DNA of 64,000 nucleotides from Duganella sp. BuS-21. GTDB lineage: Bacteria; Pseudomonadota; Gammaproteobacteria; Burkholderiales; Burkholderiaceae_D. Location: assembly GCA_041874725.1 (NCBI GenBank), contig CP097466.1, positions 2,108,001 through 2,172,000 of the forward strand. Reading direction: 5' to 3'. The notes beneath the pieces were generated by a model. That model had not been told where the DNA came from, did not search any database, and saw nothing but the letters and a program-made list of their open reading frames with translations. Made by a program: the position numbers and the translations under genes. Of this stretch, positions 9,288 through 16,781 are shown piece after piece; within the stretch, counting starts at the first letter, position 1, and each line of letters begins with the position of its first letter.

Positions 9288-9311
9288 CAGCCTCTCGTGC
9301 CCGGGAGGCTG
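9288..9311 (+). other. Hairpin in the leader upstream of epsD
   Basis: CAGCCTCTC pairs with GGGAGGCTG (one G-U pair) around the six-base loop GTGCCC. No T-run follows, so a simple terminator is unlikely. It lies 26 bases before the -35 of the epsD promoter candidate and could act as a weak end to the upstream transcript or a transcript-stabilising structure. Confidence 0.45.
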
Positions 9312-9336
9312 CGCTTGGGCGATAAAAATTATGCCG

Positions 9337-9365
9337 TTGACAATCCACGTGGCAAGTTTCATACT
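9337..9365 (+). promoter_or_regulatory. Sigma-70-like promoter of epsDEFG
   Basis: A perfect -35 TTGACA (9337-9342) is followed after 17 bases by CATACT (9360-9365), a four-of-six -10 match. It sits about 70 bases before the epsD start, in the only sizeable gap of the early EPS genes, and would give the export genes a transcript separate from epsL and the initiating transferase. Confidence 0.6.
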
Positions 9366-9439
9366 TCTCTGCGCGCAACGGATTTGCCATTTTAGTAAAC
9401 TTTTTTTTGGGTTTTCACCGTTCAAGGGAAACAATTGTG

Positions 9440-10456
9440 ATGCACACCAAGCCAGTCCATTCCGTCCCGCGTTTCCCCACCCGCCGTGCATTGCGCAACG
9501 GCGCCATGCTGCTGGTTGCCGCAGCCGTACTCTCGGCCTGCGGCGCGAAGGACAGCAAAAAGCCCGGTCAAGCCGTGGTGAGCGTGAATGGCGAAGAAAT
9601 CACCGTTTTGCAGCTCAATGATGAACTGCAGCATGCCAATGTGCAAGCCGGCCAGCAAGCCAGCGCCAGCAAGCAGTTGATGGAGTCGTTGATCGACCGC
9701 CAATTGCTGCAAAGCGCCGCCGTCAAGGAAGGTCTCGACCGCGATCCGAAAGTGCTGCTGACGCTGGAGCGCGCCAAGTCGGTGCTGCTGGCCCAGGCAT
9801 ATCTGCAAAAACGCATCGGCACGCCGGTCAAGCCGAGCGCGGCCGAAGTGCAGGAGTACTATGACAAGAACCCGCAATTCTTCACCGCCCGCAAGCAATT
9901 CGAGATGCGTCAGCTGATTCTGACCAGCGCCAGTCTGGACGCCACCGTCAAGGCTGCCATCGACAACGCCAAGTCGCTCGACGAGGTCGCCGCGTGGCTG
10001 GATGCGCATCAAGTCAAATACAACCGCAACCAGGTCTCGCGCATGAGCTCCGAACTGCCGGCCGAAATGGTTGGCAAGTTGCTGGCCTTGCCGAAAGGGC
10101 AGTTGTTCATCGTGCGCGAAGGTGAGCGTAGCCTGCTGATCAGCATTACCGACATCAAGGATGCGCCGTCGGTGCCGCTGGAAACAGCCACGCCGCAAAT
10201 CGGTCAGTTCCTGCTGAACAAGAAGAACAAGGAAGTGGCTGACGCCGAAGTCAAGCGCCTGCGCGCCGCCGCCAAAATCGAGTATCTGAACGCGCCGGCA
10301 GGTGGCGCGCCCGCCGCCAGCGCGTCGGCTGCGGCGTCGGCTACGGCACCGGCACCGGCACCGGCACCGGCACCGGCACCGGTGCCTGCTGCGGCGGCGC
10401 CCGCCGCTGCTGAAACGCAGGACGCCAATGCACGCGGCGTCGCCGGTTTGAAATAA
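9440..10456 (+). CDS. epsD: EpsD-type peptidyl-prolyl isomerase lipoprotein
   Basis: The 338-residue protein has a lipoprotein signal peptide with lipobox LSAC (residues about 28-31). A SurA-like N-terminal chaperone region (VVSVNGEEITVLQLNDEL) is followed by a parvulin-like PPIase portion. It matches the EpsD family of exosortase-linked EPS operons and probably helps fold EpsE or EpsL in the periplasm. The chosen ATG has AAGGGA 10 bases upstream; an earlier TTG in frame is less likely. The C-terminal tail is an Ala-Pro-rich low-complexity segment encoded partly by a perfect hexanucleotide repeat, so tail length may vary between strains. Confidence 0.88.
   Translation: MHTKPVHSVPRFPTRRALRNGAMLLVAAAVLSACGAKDSKKPGQAVVSVNGEEITVLQLNDELQHANVQAGQQASASKQLMESLIDRQLLQSAAVKEGLDRDPKVLLTLERAKSVLLAQAYLQKRIGTPVKPSAAEVQEYYDKNPQFFTARKQFEMRQLILTSASLDATVKAAIDNAKSLDEVAAWLDAHQVKYNRNQVSRMSSELPAEMVGKLLALPKGQLFIVREGERSLLISITDIKDAPSVPLETATPQIGQFLLNKKNKEVADAEVKRLRAAAKIEYLNAPAGGAPAASASAAASATAPAPAPAPAPAPVPAAAAPAAAETQDANARGVAGLK
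10345..10380 (+). repeat. Six-copy GGCACC tandem repeat inside epsD
   Basis: Six perfect copies of GGCACC encode the Ala-Pro run near the C-terminus of EpsD, and the next unit is the variant GGTGCC. Slippage would add or remove Ala-Pro pairs without changing frame. Confidence 0.95.
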
Positions 10457-10484
10457 TTTTATACATTGAAAAGTCAGGTGGATC

Positions 10485-11273
10485 ATGAAACAACTGTTTC
10501 GTTGGGCTGTGGGGTTAATGCTGGCTGCACTGGTCGGCAGCGCCGGGGCGGCCGATGTGCTGCTGGGCGCGGGCGACGTGGTCAAGATGTCGGTGTTTGG
10601 CAATGCCGATCTGACGCTGGAGACGCGGGTCAGCGAAAGCGGCTCGATCACCGTGCCGTTGATCGGCGAAGTGGCAGTCGGCGGACTGTCGACCTCGGCC
10701 GCTGAAAAGAAAGTGGCCGGCTTGCTGGAGAGCGGTGGTTTCGTGAAGAAACCGCAGGTCAACCTGCTGGTTACCGTGCTTAACAGTCAGCAGGTATCGG
10801 TGCTGGGCCAGGTCAATCGTCCTGGGCGCTATCCGGTCGAAGGCCGTCGCAGCGTGCTGGAGATGCTGGCCCAGGCCGGCGGCTCGGCGCAGGATGGCGC
10901 CGAGACTATCGTGCTGATCCGCACCAAGGACGGCAAGAGTACACGTGAACTGATCGACATCATCGGCCTGGTGCGCGATGGCGAACTGCAGCGCAATCTC
11001 GAGGTGCTGGGCGGCGACGTGCTGTACGTTGAACGCGCGCCGCGCGTCTATATCTACGGCGAAGTCCAGCGTCCTGGTTCGTTCCGCCTGGAACGCGGCA
11101 TGACCGTGGTGCAGGCGCTGTCGGCCGGCGGCGGCCTGACCGCGCGCGGCACCGAGCGCGACATCCGCATCAAGCGTCGCGACGCCGGCGGCAAGCTGGA
11201 AGTCATCAAGGCCAAGCATGATGACTTGCTGCGCAACGACGATGTTGTGTATGTGAGCGAAAGCTGGTTCTGA
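10485..11273 (+). CDS. epsE: Polysaccharide export protein EpsE (Wza/OPX family)
   Basis: The 262-residue protein has a signal peptide (MKQLFRWAVGLMLAALVGSA) without a lipobox cysteine. A polysaccharide-export domain (LLGAGDVVKMSVFGNADL) is followed by two SLBB-type beta-grasp repeats: VSVLGQVNRPGRYPVEG near residue 105 and VYIYGEVQRPGSFRLERG near residue 190. Both match the EpsE export family. It is shorter than E. coli Wza and lacks its C-terminal membrane helix, so it probably works with a separate outer-membrane barrel such as EpsL. It lies between epsD and the Wzz-like epsF. Confidence 0.93.
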   Translation: MKQLFRWAVGLMLAALVGSAGAADVLLGAGDVVKMSVFGNADLTLETRVSESGSITVPLIGEVAVGGLSTSAAEKKVAGLLESGGFVKKPQVNLLVTVLNSQQVSVLGQVNRPGRYPVEGRRSVLEMLAQAGGSAQDGAETIVLIRTKDGKSTRELIDIIGLVRDGELQRNLEVLGGDVLYVERAPRVYIYGEVQRPGSFRLERGMTVVQALSAGGGLTARGTERDIRIKRRDAGGKLEVIKAKHDDLLRNDDVVYVSESWF

Positions 11274-11287
11274 TCGTCCCCATCCGT

Positions 11288-11309
11288 CCGGGCAGGTAGT
11301 GCTGCCCGG
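11288..11309 (+). other. Strong intercistronic hairpin between epsE and epsF
   Basis: CCGGGCAG (11288-11295) and CTGCCCGG (11302-11309) form a perfect 8-base-pair GC-rich stem with loop GTAGTG. There is no T-run, so it is more likely an mRNA stability or attenuation element that sets the ratio of EpsE to the downstream chain-length proteins. Confidence 0.65.
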
Positions 11310-11334
11310 TAGTCTTATCTAAGAGAATTACGCC

Positions 11335-12741
11335 ATGAATCTTTCCCAGTTTCTGCTCATCTTGCGCGCACGCTACAAGATCATCCTGGTCACCATGCTG
11401 GTGACGGTGATTACCACGTTTGTGGTCAGCAAGCTGCTGCCCAAAACCTACTCGGCAAGCTCGTCCGTACTGCTGAACGCCAAGGGCGTGGATCCGATTA
11501 CCGGCGTTGGCGTACCGGGCCAGATGCTGCCCGGCTACATGGCGACCCAGGTCGACATCATCACCAGCAAGAATGTCGCCCTGCGCGTGGTCGACCGCCT
11601 GCACCTGGCCGACAGCCCGGCCGTGGTGAGTCAGTTCAACGAAGCCACCGGTGGCCGCGGCAGCGTGCGAGACTGGCTGGCCGACCTGCTGCTGCGTAAG
11701 ATCGAAGCCATGCCTGCCAAGGAAAGCAGTTTGGTCGAGATCAGCTTCAAAGGCTCCGATCCGCAGTTCGTGGCGGCCGTGGCCAACGCTTTTGCCGAGG
11801 AATACCAGCGCGTCAGCATCATGCTCAAGGTCGACCCGATGAAAAAAGTGTCGCTTTACCTCAATGACCAGATCAAGCTCTTGCGCGACAACCTGGAAGT
11901 GGCCCAGGGCCGCCTGTCGAAATACCAGCAGGAACATGGCATTGTCAGCGTCGACAACCGCCTCGACGTGGAGTCGGGACGCCTGAATGACCTGTCGAGC
12001 CAGTTGGTGGTGGCGCAGACCCAGTTGATCGAGGCGCGTTCGCGCCGCCAGGTCGCCAGCGGTCAGGCCGGCGAGTCGCCGGACGTGGCGAACAACCCGC
12101 TGATCCAGAATCTGCGCATGGCGGTCAGCAATGCCGAGGCGAAGTTTGCCGACGTCTCGCAGCGTCTTGACAAAAACCACCCGCAATACCAGAGCGCCAA
12201 GGCGGAGCTCGACAAGCTGCGCGGCGAGTTGAACGGTCAGATCAAGGCCACTTCCAACGCGGTGACCAACAGCGAACAAATCATGCGCCAGCGTGAAGCA
12301 GAAGTGCGCGCCAGCCTGGCCGCGCAGAAAACCAAGGTACTGGAACTGAACCGTACCCGCGATGAAATGGGCGTGTTGCTTAAAGACGTGGAAAGCGCCC
12401 AGCGCGCATTCGACTCGGCTGCGCAGCGCTCGTCGCAGACCCGTATCGAAGGCCAGTCCGAGCAGGCCGATATCGCCATCCTCAATCCGGCCGTGGCGCC
12501 ACTTGAGCCGAGCGGTCCGCGGGTCCTGCTGAATACTGCGCTGGCCCTGGTGTTGGGCACCATGCTGGGCGTGGGCCTGGGCCTGGTGGCCGAGATGCTG
12601 GACCGCCGCCTGCGTTCCACCGACGACCTGACCGACGTGCTGGGCATTCCGGTATTCGGCGTCCTCGATATGCACGTCAAGCGTAAATCGCGGTTTGGCG
12701 GTTCCCAGTTGCTGATGTCGCGCCGTCTGCGCTTGAACTAA
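11335..12741 (+). CDS. epsF: Chain-length determinant protein EpsF (Wzz-type co-polymerase)
   Basis: The 468-residue protein has the Wzz arrangement: an N-terminal membrane helix (residues about 15-36), a long periplasmic coiled-coil region (about 170-400) and a C-terminal membrane helix (about 395-420, ALALVLGTMLGVGLGLVAEM) preceded by a Pro-rich stretch (VAPLEPSGPR). It should set polymer length and contact the cytoplasmic EpsG. Unlike fused BY-kinases it has no kinase domain, which is supplied by the next gene. Its stop codon overlaps the epsG start by one base. Confidence 0.93.
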   Translation: MNLSQFLLILRARYKIILVTMLVTVITTFVVSKLLPKTYSASSSVLLNAKGVDPITGVGVPGQMLPGYMATQVDIITSKNVALRVVDRLHLADSPAVVSQFNEATGGRGSVRDWLADLLLRKIEAMPAKESSLVEISFKGSDPQFVAAVANAFAEEYQRVSIMLKVDPMKKVSLYLNDQIKLLRDNLEVAQGRLSKYQQEHGIVSVDNRLDVESGRLNDLSSQLVVAQTQLIEARSRRQVASGQAGESPDVANNPLIQNLRMAVSNAEAKFADVSQRLDKNHPQYQSAKAELDKLRGELNGQIKATSNAVTNSEQIMRQREAEVRASLAAQKTKVLELNRTRDEMGVLLKDVESAQRAFDSAAQRSSQTRIEGQSEQADIAILNPAVAPLEPSGPRVLLNTALALVLGTMLGVGLGLVAEMLDRRLRSTDDLTDVLGIPVFGVLDMHVKRKSRFGGSQLLMSRRLRLN

Positions 12742-13622
12742 TGAAAGACACTGCCATGAATTCTCCAATGTCGATTCCGTCCATGCCCAGCTCCGCTGAC
12801 TCGAGCATCGGCGGCATCCTGCTGGCCTCCGGCAAGATCACCCCTGAGAGCGCCGAGCGCGTGCTGCGCATGCAAAAAGAACTGGGCATCCGCTTCGGCG
12901 AAGCGGCCCAGCGCCTCGGCCTGATCACGGAGGCCGATATCCAGCAAGTGCTGGCGCGCCAATTTGACTATCCTTACCTGCAGGCCGGCGAAAACAAGTT
13001 CTCGGAAGAGTTGCTGGCGGCGTATCAGCCGTTTAGCCCGCAAGTTGAGCAACTGCGCGCCGTGCGCAGTCAGCTCATGCTGCGCTGGTTTGCGCGCGGC
13101 CGCAAGTCGCTGGCGGTGGTGCAGGTCAACGAAACCGACGGCGCCAGCATGTTCGCCGCCAACCTGGCCGTGGTGTTTTCCCAGTTGGGCGAAAACACGC
13201 TGCTGGTGGATGCCAACCTGCGCAAGCCGTCGCTCAACACTGTGTTCGACCTGCGTCCGGGTCAGGGCCTGTCCGACGTGCTGGCCGGCCGCGCCGACGC
13301 CAGCGCCGTCACCCGCATCCCGAGCTTCGTGTCGCTGTCGGTGCTGGGCGCCGGCACCTTGCCGCCCAATCCGCAGGAACTGCTGAGCCGCTCGGCATTC
13401 TCGGCTTTCAACGCGCAGCTTGAAGCCAGTTACGACGTCACGCTGTACGACGTGGCGCCGTTCGCCCTCGGCGCCGACGCGCTGGCGGTGGCCGCGCGCG
13501 CCGGCGGCGTGCTGCTGATCGGCCGCAAGGACCACACCCTGCTGGCGGACATCAACACGATCACGGAAGAAATCCGCCATAGCGGCGCCGAAGTGGTCGG
13601 CGCAGTCATGATCGACAAGTAA
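12741..13622 (+). CDS. epsG: EpsG-type chain-length-determinant kinase homologue with degenerate P-loop
   Basis: The 293-residue protein has an N-terminal alpha-helical domain (residues 15-75, GGILLASGKITPESAE) and a C-terminal ParA/MinD-like BY-kinase domain recognisable from AANLAVVFSQLGENTLLVDA. The Walker A position reads NETDGAS where EpsG kinases have G-x4-G-K/R-S/T, so the first glycine and the basic residue are missing. Walker A' reads VDANLRKP in place of the usual D-x-D. The end of the protein lacks a tyrosine cluster. It may be a catalytically dead partner of EpsF rather than an active autokinase. It overlaps epsF and xrtB by one base each, so the three are tightly coupled. Confidence 0.88.
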   Translation: MKDTAMNSPMSIPSMPSSADSSIGGILLASGKITPESAERVLRMQKELGIRFGEAAQRLGLITEADIQQVLARQFDYPYLQAGENKFSEELLAAYQPFSPQVEQLRAVRSQLMLRWFARGRKSLAVVQVNETDGASMFAANLAVVFSQLGENTLLVDANLRKPSLNTVFDLRPGQGLSDVLAGRADASAVTRIPSFVSLSVLGAGTLPPNPQELLSRSAFSAFNAQLEASYDVTLYDVAPFALGADALAVAARAGGVLLIGRKDHTLLADINTITEEIRHSGAEVVGAVMIDK

Positions 13623-14532
13623 TGGACGCGGTCATGAACAACGGCGTCGCGCTGCATTCTGCTGCTGCCTGGAAGCAGCGGATCTCGGCCTGGTGGCCGC
13701 TCCAACTGGGCCTGCTGATCCTGTATCTGCCAACGCTCTACACGCTGTTTACCGGCATCTGGACTCAGGAAGCCTATGCCCACGGCCCGATATCATGGCC
13801 TTGTCGATCTGGCTGCTCCAGCGCCAGTGGCCGGCCATGCAGCAGGCCGCCGCCGGCCAGCCGCCGGCGACCCGCAGCGGCTGGGCGCTGGTGGCGTTTG
13901 CCTTGCTGCTGTACATCATTGGCCGCTCGCAGGACATCCTGATGTTCGAGATGGGCTCGTTCATCGTGCTGCTGGCCGGCCTGATGCTGATGATTTATGG
14001 CGGCGCTGCGCTCAAGCACCAGTGGTTCCCGTTCTTCTTCATGCTGTTCATGATTCCACTGCCGAGCTTTGTCGTTGATACCGTCACCATGCCCATGAAG
14101 ATGGCGGTGTCCTATGTCACCGAACACCTGTTGTTCTGGGCCGGTTATCCGATTGCCCGTACCGGCGTGGTGCTGCAGATCGGTCAATACCAGTTGATGG
14201 TGGCCGACGCCTGCGCCGGCCTGCAGACGTTGCTGACGCTGGAGTCGCTGGGGTTGTTCTACCTGAACGTGGTGCGTCATACCTCGGCCTTCCGCAACGT
14301 CGCGTTGGCGATCCTGATCGTGCCCATCTCGTTTACCGCCAACGTGATCCGGGTCATTACGCTGACGCTGATTACCTATTATTTCGGCGACGCCGCCGGT
14401 CAGGGCTTCATGCACGGCTTTGCCGGCATGGTGCTGTTCATCAGTGCGCTGGTGCTGATCCTGGCGCTTGACTCCTTCCTGCAATACATTGTGCGCCGGC
14501 GTCAGTCGGCTGCCAGCGAGGTGGCACCATGA
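13622..14532 (+). pseudogene. xrtB: Exosortase B (xrtB), interrupted by a one-base frameshift
   Basis: Exosortases are polytopic inner-membrane cysteine transpeptidases that cut at PEP-CTERM tails. The frame starting at 13622 encodes a normal N-terminus up to EAYAHGP and then leaves the family pattern and stops at 13942. The family pattern resumes one frame later (IMALSIWLLQRQW) from about 13792 and continues to 14532. One base appears to be missing near 13790-13792, in what would be an ATC-ATC pair. The catalytic residues are intact in the second frame: Cys in ADACAGLQT, Arg in ANVIRV and His in HGFAGM. Either the assembly has an error here, the gene is inactivated, or a shortened protein starts at an internal codon such as ATG 13795. 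It lies between epsG and epsI as in other XrtB loci. Confidence 0.85.
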
Positions 14533-15218
14533 AAAATACGGCACGCAATTTGTTGTTGCTGGCGCTGATGATGGCCTCCTCGGGGCTGGCGGTGGCGCTG
14601 CGCCCCACCGAGCGCATCGCCAGCCTCGGGCCGGCGGTCGACCTGGAGACCTTGGTGCCGCGCCAGTTCGGCGAATGGCAGGTTGACGACAAGGTCGTCT
14701 ATCAGCAAGTCAGTCCCGATGTCGGCGCCGCGCTGGCCAAGATCTATACCCAGGTGCTGACCCGTACTTACGTCAACAAGTCCGGCTACCGCATTATGCT
14801 CAGCGTGCCGTACGGCGCCAACCAGTCGGACGGCCTGGCCGCGCACGATCCGGAAGGCTGCTACCCGGCCCAAGGTTTCCAGATCATGTCCAAGAGCAAG
14901 GACGTGGTGAGCACAGCGCAGGGCGCCTTGCCGATCCGGCGTATGGAAGCGCTGAGCGGTGCGCGCCACGAGATGGTCAGCTACTGGTTCACCGTCGGCG
15001 AGCATGCGGTCAACAGCGACTGGGAGCGCAAGAAGCAGCAGATGCGTTATGCGGTGCGGCGCCAGATTCCGGACGGCCTGCTGGTGCGCGTCTCATCCAT
15101 CGACGGCGATTCCGCCGGCGCCTACAAAGTGCAACAGGAATTCATCCAGTCCATGCTGCAGGTGCTGCCGCCCGACGCGCTGGCGCGCGTGGCCGGCCTC
15201 GGACCGAACGCCGATTAA
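14529..15218 (+). CDS. epsI: EpsI-family exosortase-associated protein
   Basis: The 229-residue protein has an N-terminal hydrophobic segment (residues about 6-22), then the EpsI domain with FGEWQVDD near residue 50 and the conserved ANQSDGLAAHDPEGCYPAQGF region, whose H-x-P-E-x-C-Y-P pattern is characteristic. The family is nearly always encoded beside or fused to an exosortase and is thought to assist EPS or PEP-CTERM processing at the periplasmic face; its biochemistry is unknown. The ATG overlaps the xrtB stop by 4 bases, and no stop or frameshift is seen, so epsI itself looks intact. Confidence 0.9.
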   Translation: MKNTARNLLLLALMMASSGLAVALRPTERIASLGPAVDLETLVPRQFGEWQVDDKVVYQQVSPDVGAALAKIYTQVLTRTYVNKSGYRIMLSVPYGANQSDGLAAHDPEGCYPAQGFQIMSKSKDVVSTAQGALPIRRMEALSGARHEMVSYWFTVGEHAVNSDWERKKQQMRYAVRRQIPDGLLVRVSSIDGDSAGAYKVQQEFIQSMLQVLPPDALARVAGLGPNAD

Positions 15219-15219
15219 G

Positions 15220-15249
15220 CGCGGCCGGCGTGGTCTTCCCGCCGGCGCG
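15220..15249 (+). other. Hairpin between epsI and the polymerase gene
   Basis: CGCGGCCGGCG pairs with CGCCGGCGCG with one bulged G, separated by TGGTCTTCC. It is GC-rich and lacks a following T-run, so it may be an mRNA-stability element rather than a terminator. Confidence 0.4.
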
Positions 15250-15278
15250 ACCTGCTCTTTAGTTTTAAGGATAGTATC

Positions 15279-16781
15279 TTGAGAACCCTCTCCACGACGT
15301 ATCGCCACCGCTCGACGGGGATTTGGGCCTGGCTGGCGCTGGGCGTTGGCGGCCTCGGACTGGCGCTGGTGTTTGCCCTGATCGCAACCAGCGGCAGTCC
15401 GCTGATGGTCGGGATGGCTGCCGCCCTGATCGTCGGCCCGCTGTTGCTGCTGGTGCCTGAACTGACCATCTGGATCCTGCTGGTGGTGGGGCTGGTGCTG
15501 GGCGTGCTGACCGGTAGTCCCAAGTTCAGCAAGCTGGCCTGGGGTGCTTCCTTGCTCAGCATGCTCCTGCTGCCGCCGGCCATCATCAATATGATGTGGA
15601 GCCAGGAGCGCCGCCTGCCGGCGTTCATGAAAATCGCCGTGCTGTTCCTGGTGTACGCGGTGCTGGTCACCTTCGCGCGTTGGTATTCGCTGGGCGAATT
15701 TATTGCCGGCTTCAAGCGCTATTTCCAGGCCTTCGGCCTGATGTTGGCGCTGAGCCTGATCGTATTCCCGCCCGAAGCGTACGCACGCTGGAAAAAATTC
15801 GTCCTGGTGGTGGCGTTGCTGCAATTGCCGTTCGCCGCCTTCGAGCTGTTCGTTTTGGTGCCGATGCGCGGCGGCCTGGCTCACGGCAGCGAGGCCACCG
15901 ATGTGGTGGCAGGCACCTTCGGCGCCAATCTGGACGGCGGCAGCCCCAACGCGGTGATGGTGATGTTCTTGTTTATTGCCCTGGCCTTCCTGGTGGCGCG
16001 CTGGCGCGCGGGCCTGCTGAAGACAGGCCGCTTCGTGCTGCTGTCGGCGATTTGTCTTGCGCCGCTGGGTTTCGGAGAAACCAAGATCGCTGTCGTTATG
16101 CTGCCGCTGGTGGGGGTGAGCTTGCTGCGCAAGGACTTGATGAAGGCGCCGCTGCGCTACGTGCCGGCCTTGCTGGTGATGGCGCTGTTGACTATGGCGC
16201 TTGGTTATATCTACGTGGTGCTGATGATGAAGAGCACGCCGGCCGACGTCATCGCTAATACGCTGCGCTATAACGTCGGCGACCAGGGCTATTCACAGGG
16301 CATGGTGCTGAACCGCTTCACCTCGATCACTTTCTGGTTTGCGCGGCAGGGTGACGACTTGGTCAGTTTCCTGATCGGCAATGGCCTGGGCAGCTCGTTC
16401 TCTTCGCTCACCAGTAATGGCCACGTGGCCTTGAAGTACCTGAACTACGGCATCAACATGACCGCCGTCTCCACGCTGTTGTGGGACGTCGGCATGATCG
16501 GCTGCTTGATGTTTATCAGCATGCTAGTGCTGGCTTGGTTTGCCGCCGGTCGCCTGCACAACGAGGTGGACGACGCTGGCGTCAAGGCCGACGCCCTGGC
16601 CATCCAGGCGGCGCTCGTGCTGTTCGGCCTGCAACTGGTGTATGCCGACTCGATCGTCAACCTGGTGTCGCTGGAAATTGTGGTGGCGATCGTGCTGGGC
16701 TACCTGTCCTACCTGATGAATCTGCACGGACTATTGCGCGTTAAAAAGGCGGTGCGCGCACCGGTGCGACGATATGCCTGA
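15279..16781 (+). CDS. Polytopic membrane protein, probable Wzy-type polysaccharide polymerase
   Basis: The 500-residue protein is almost entirely membrane helices (about eleven to thirteen by eye), with one larger periplasmic loop around residues 310-390 that includes NVGDQGYSQGMVLNRFTS and IGNGLGSS. This fits O-antigen ligase/polymerase proteins, which are recognised by topology more than by motifs. No other polymerase candidate is present in the EPS locus, so it probably joins repeat units at the periplasmic face. The start is TTG at 15279, preceded by AAGG. The 3' end overlaps the next glycosyltransferase by 8 bases. Confidence 0.75.
   Translation: MRTLSTTYRHRSTGIWAWLALGVGGLGLALVFALIATSGSPLMVGMAAALIVGPLLLLVPELTIWILLVVGLVLGVLTGSPKFSKLAWGASLLSMLLLPPAIINMMWSQERRLPAFMKIAVLFLVYAVLVTFARWYSLGEFIAGFKRYFQAFGLMLALSLIVFPPEAYARWKKFVLVVALLQLPFAAFELFVLVPMRGGLAHGSEATDVVAGTFGANLDGGSPNAVMVMFLFIALAFLVARWRAGLLKTGRFVLLSAICLAPLGFGETKIAVVMLPLVGVSLLRKDLMKAPLRYVPALLVMALLTMALGYIYVVLMMKSTPADVIANTLRYNVGDQGYSQGMVLNRFTSITFWFARQGDDLVSFLIGNGLGSSFSSLTSNGHVALKYLNYGINMTAVSTLLWDVGMIGCLMFISMLVLAWFAAGRLHNEVDDAGVKADALAIQAALVLFGLQLVYADSIVNLVSLEIVVAIVLGYLSYLMNLHGLLRVKKAVRAPVRRYA

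Noticed and set aside
9288..9335. A c-di-GMP riboswitch before epsD
   Set aside because: A hairpin is present, but the conserved GCAAA-type core and paired P1/P2 elements of GEMM riboswitches are not.
9213..9395. A 60-codon open frame in the gap before epsD
   Set aside because: It has a TTG start, no Shine-Dalgarno and no recognisable pattern, and it overlaps the promoter and hairpin.
13693..14532. An exosortase start at GTG 13693 as an intact shorter gene
   Set aside because: The residues before about 13792 in that frame do not resemble an exosortase and lack the first membrane helix, whereas the other frame supplies it. A frameshift explains the data better.
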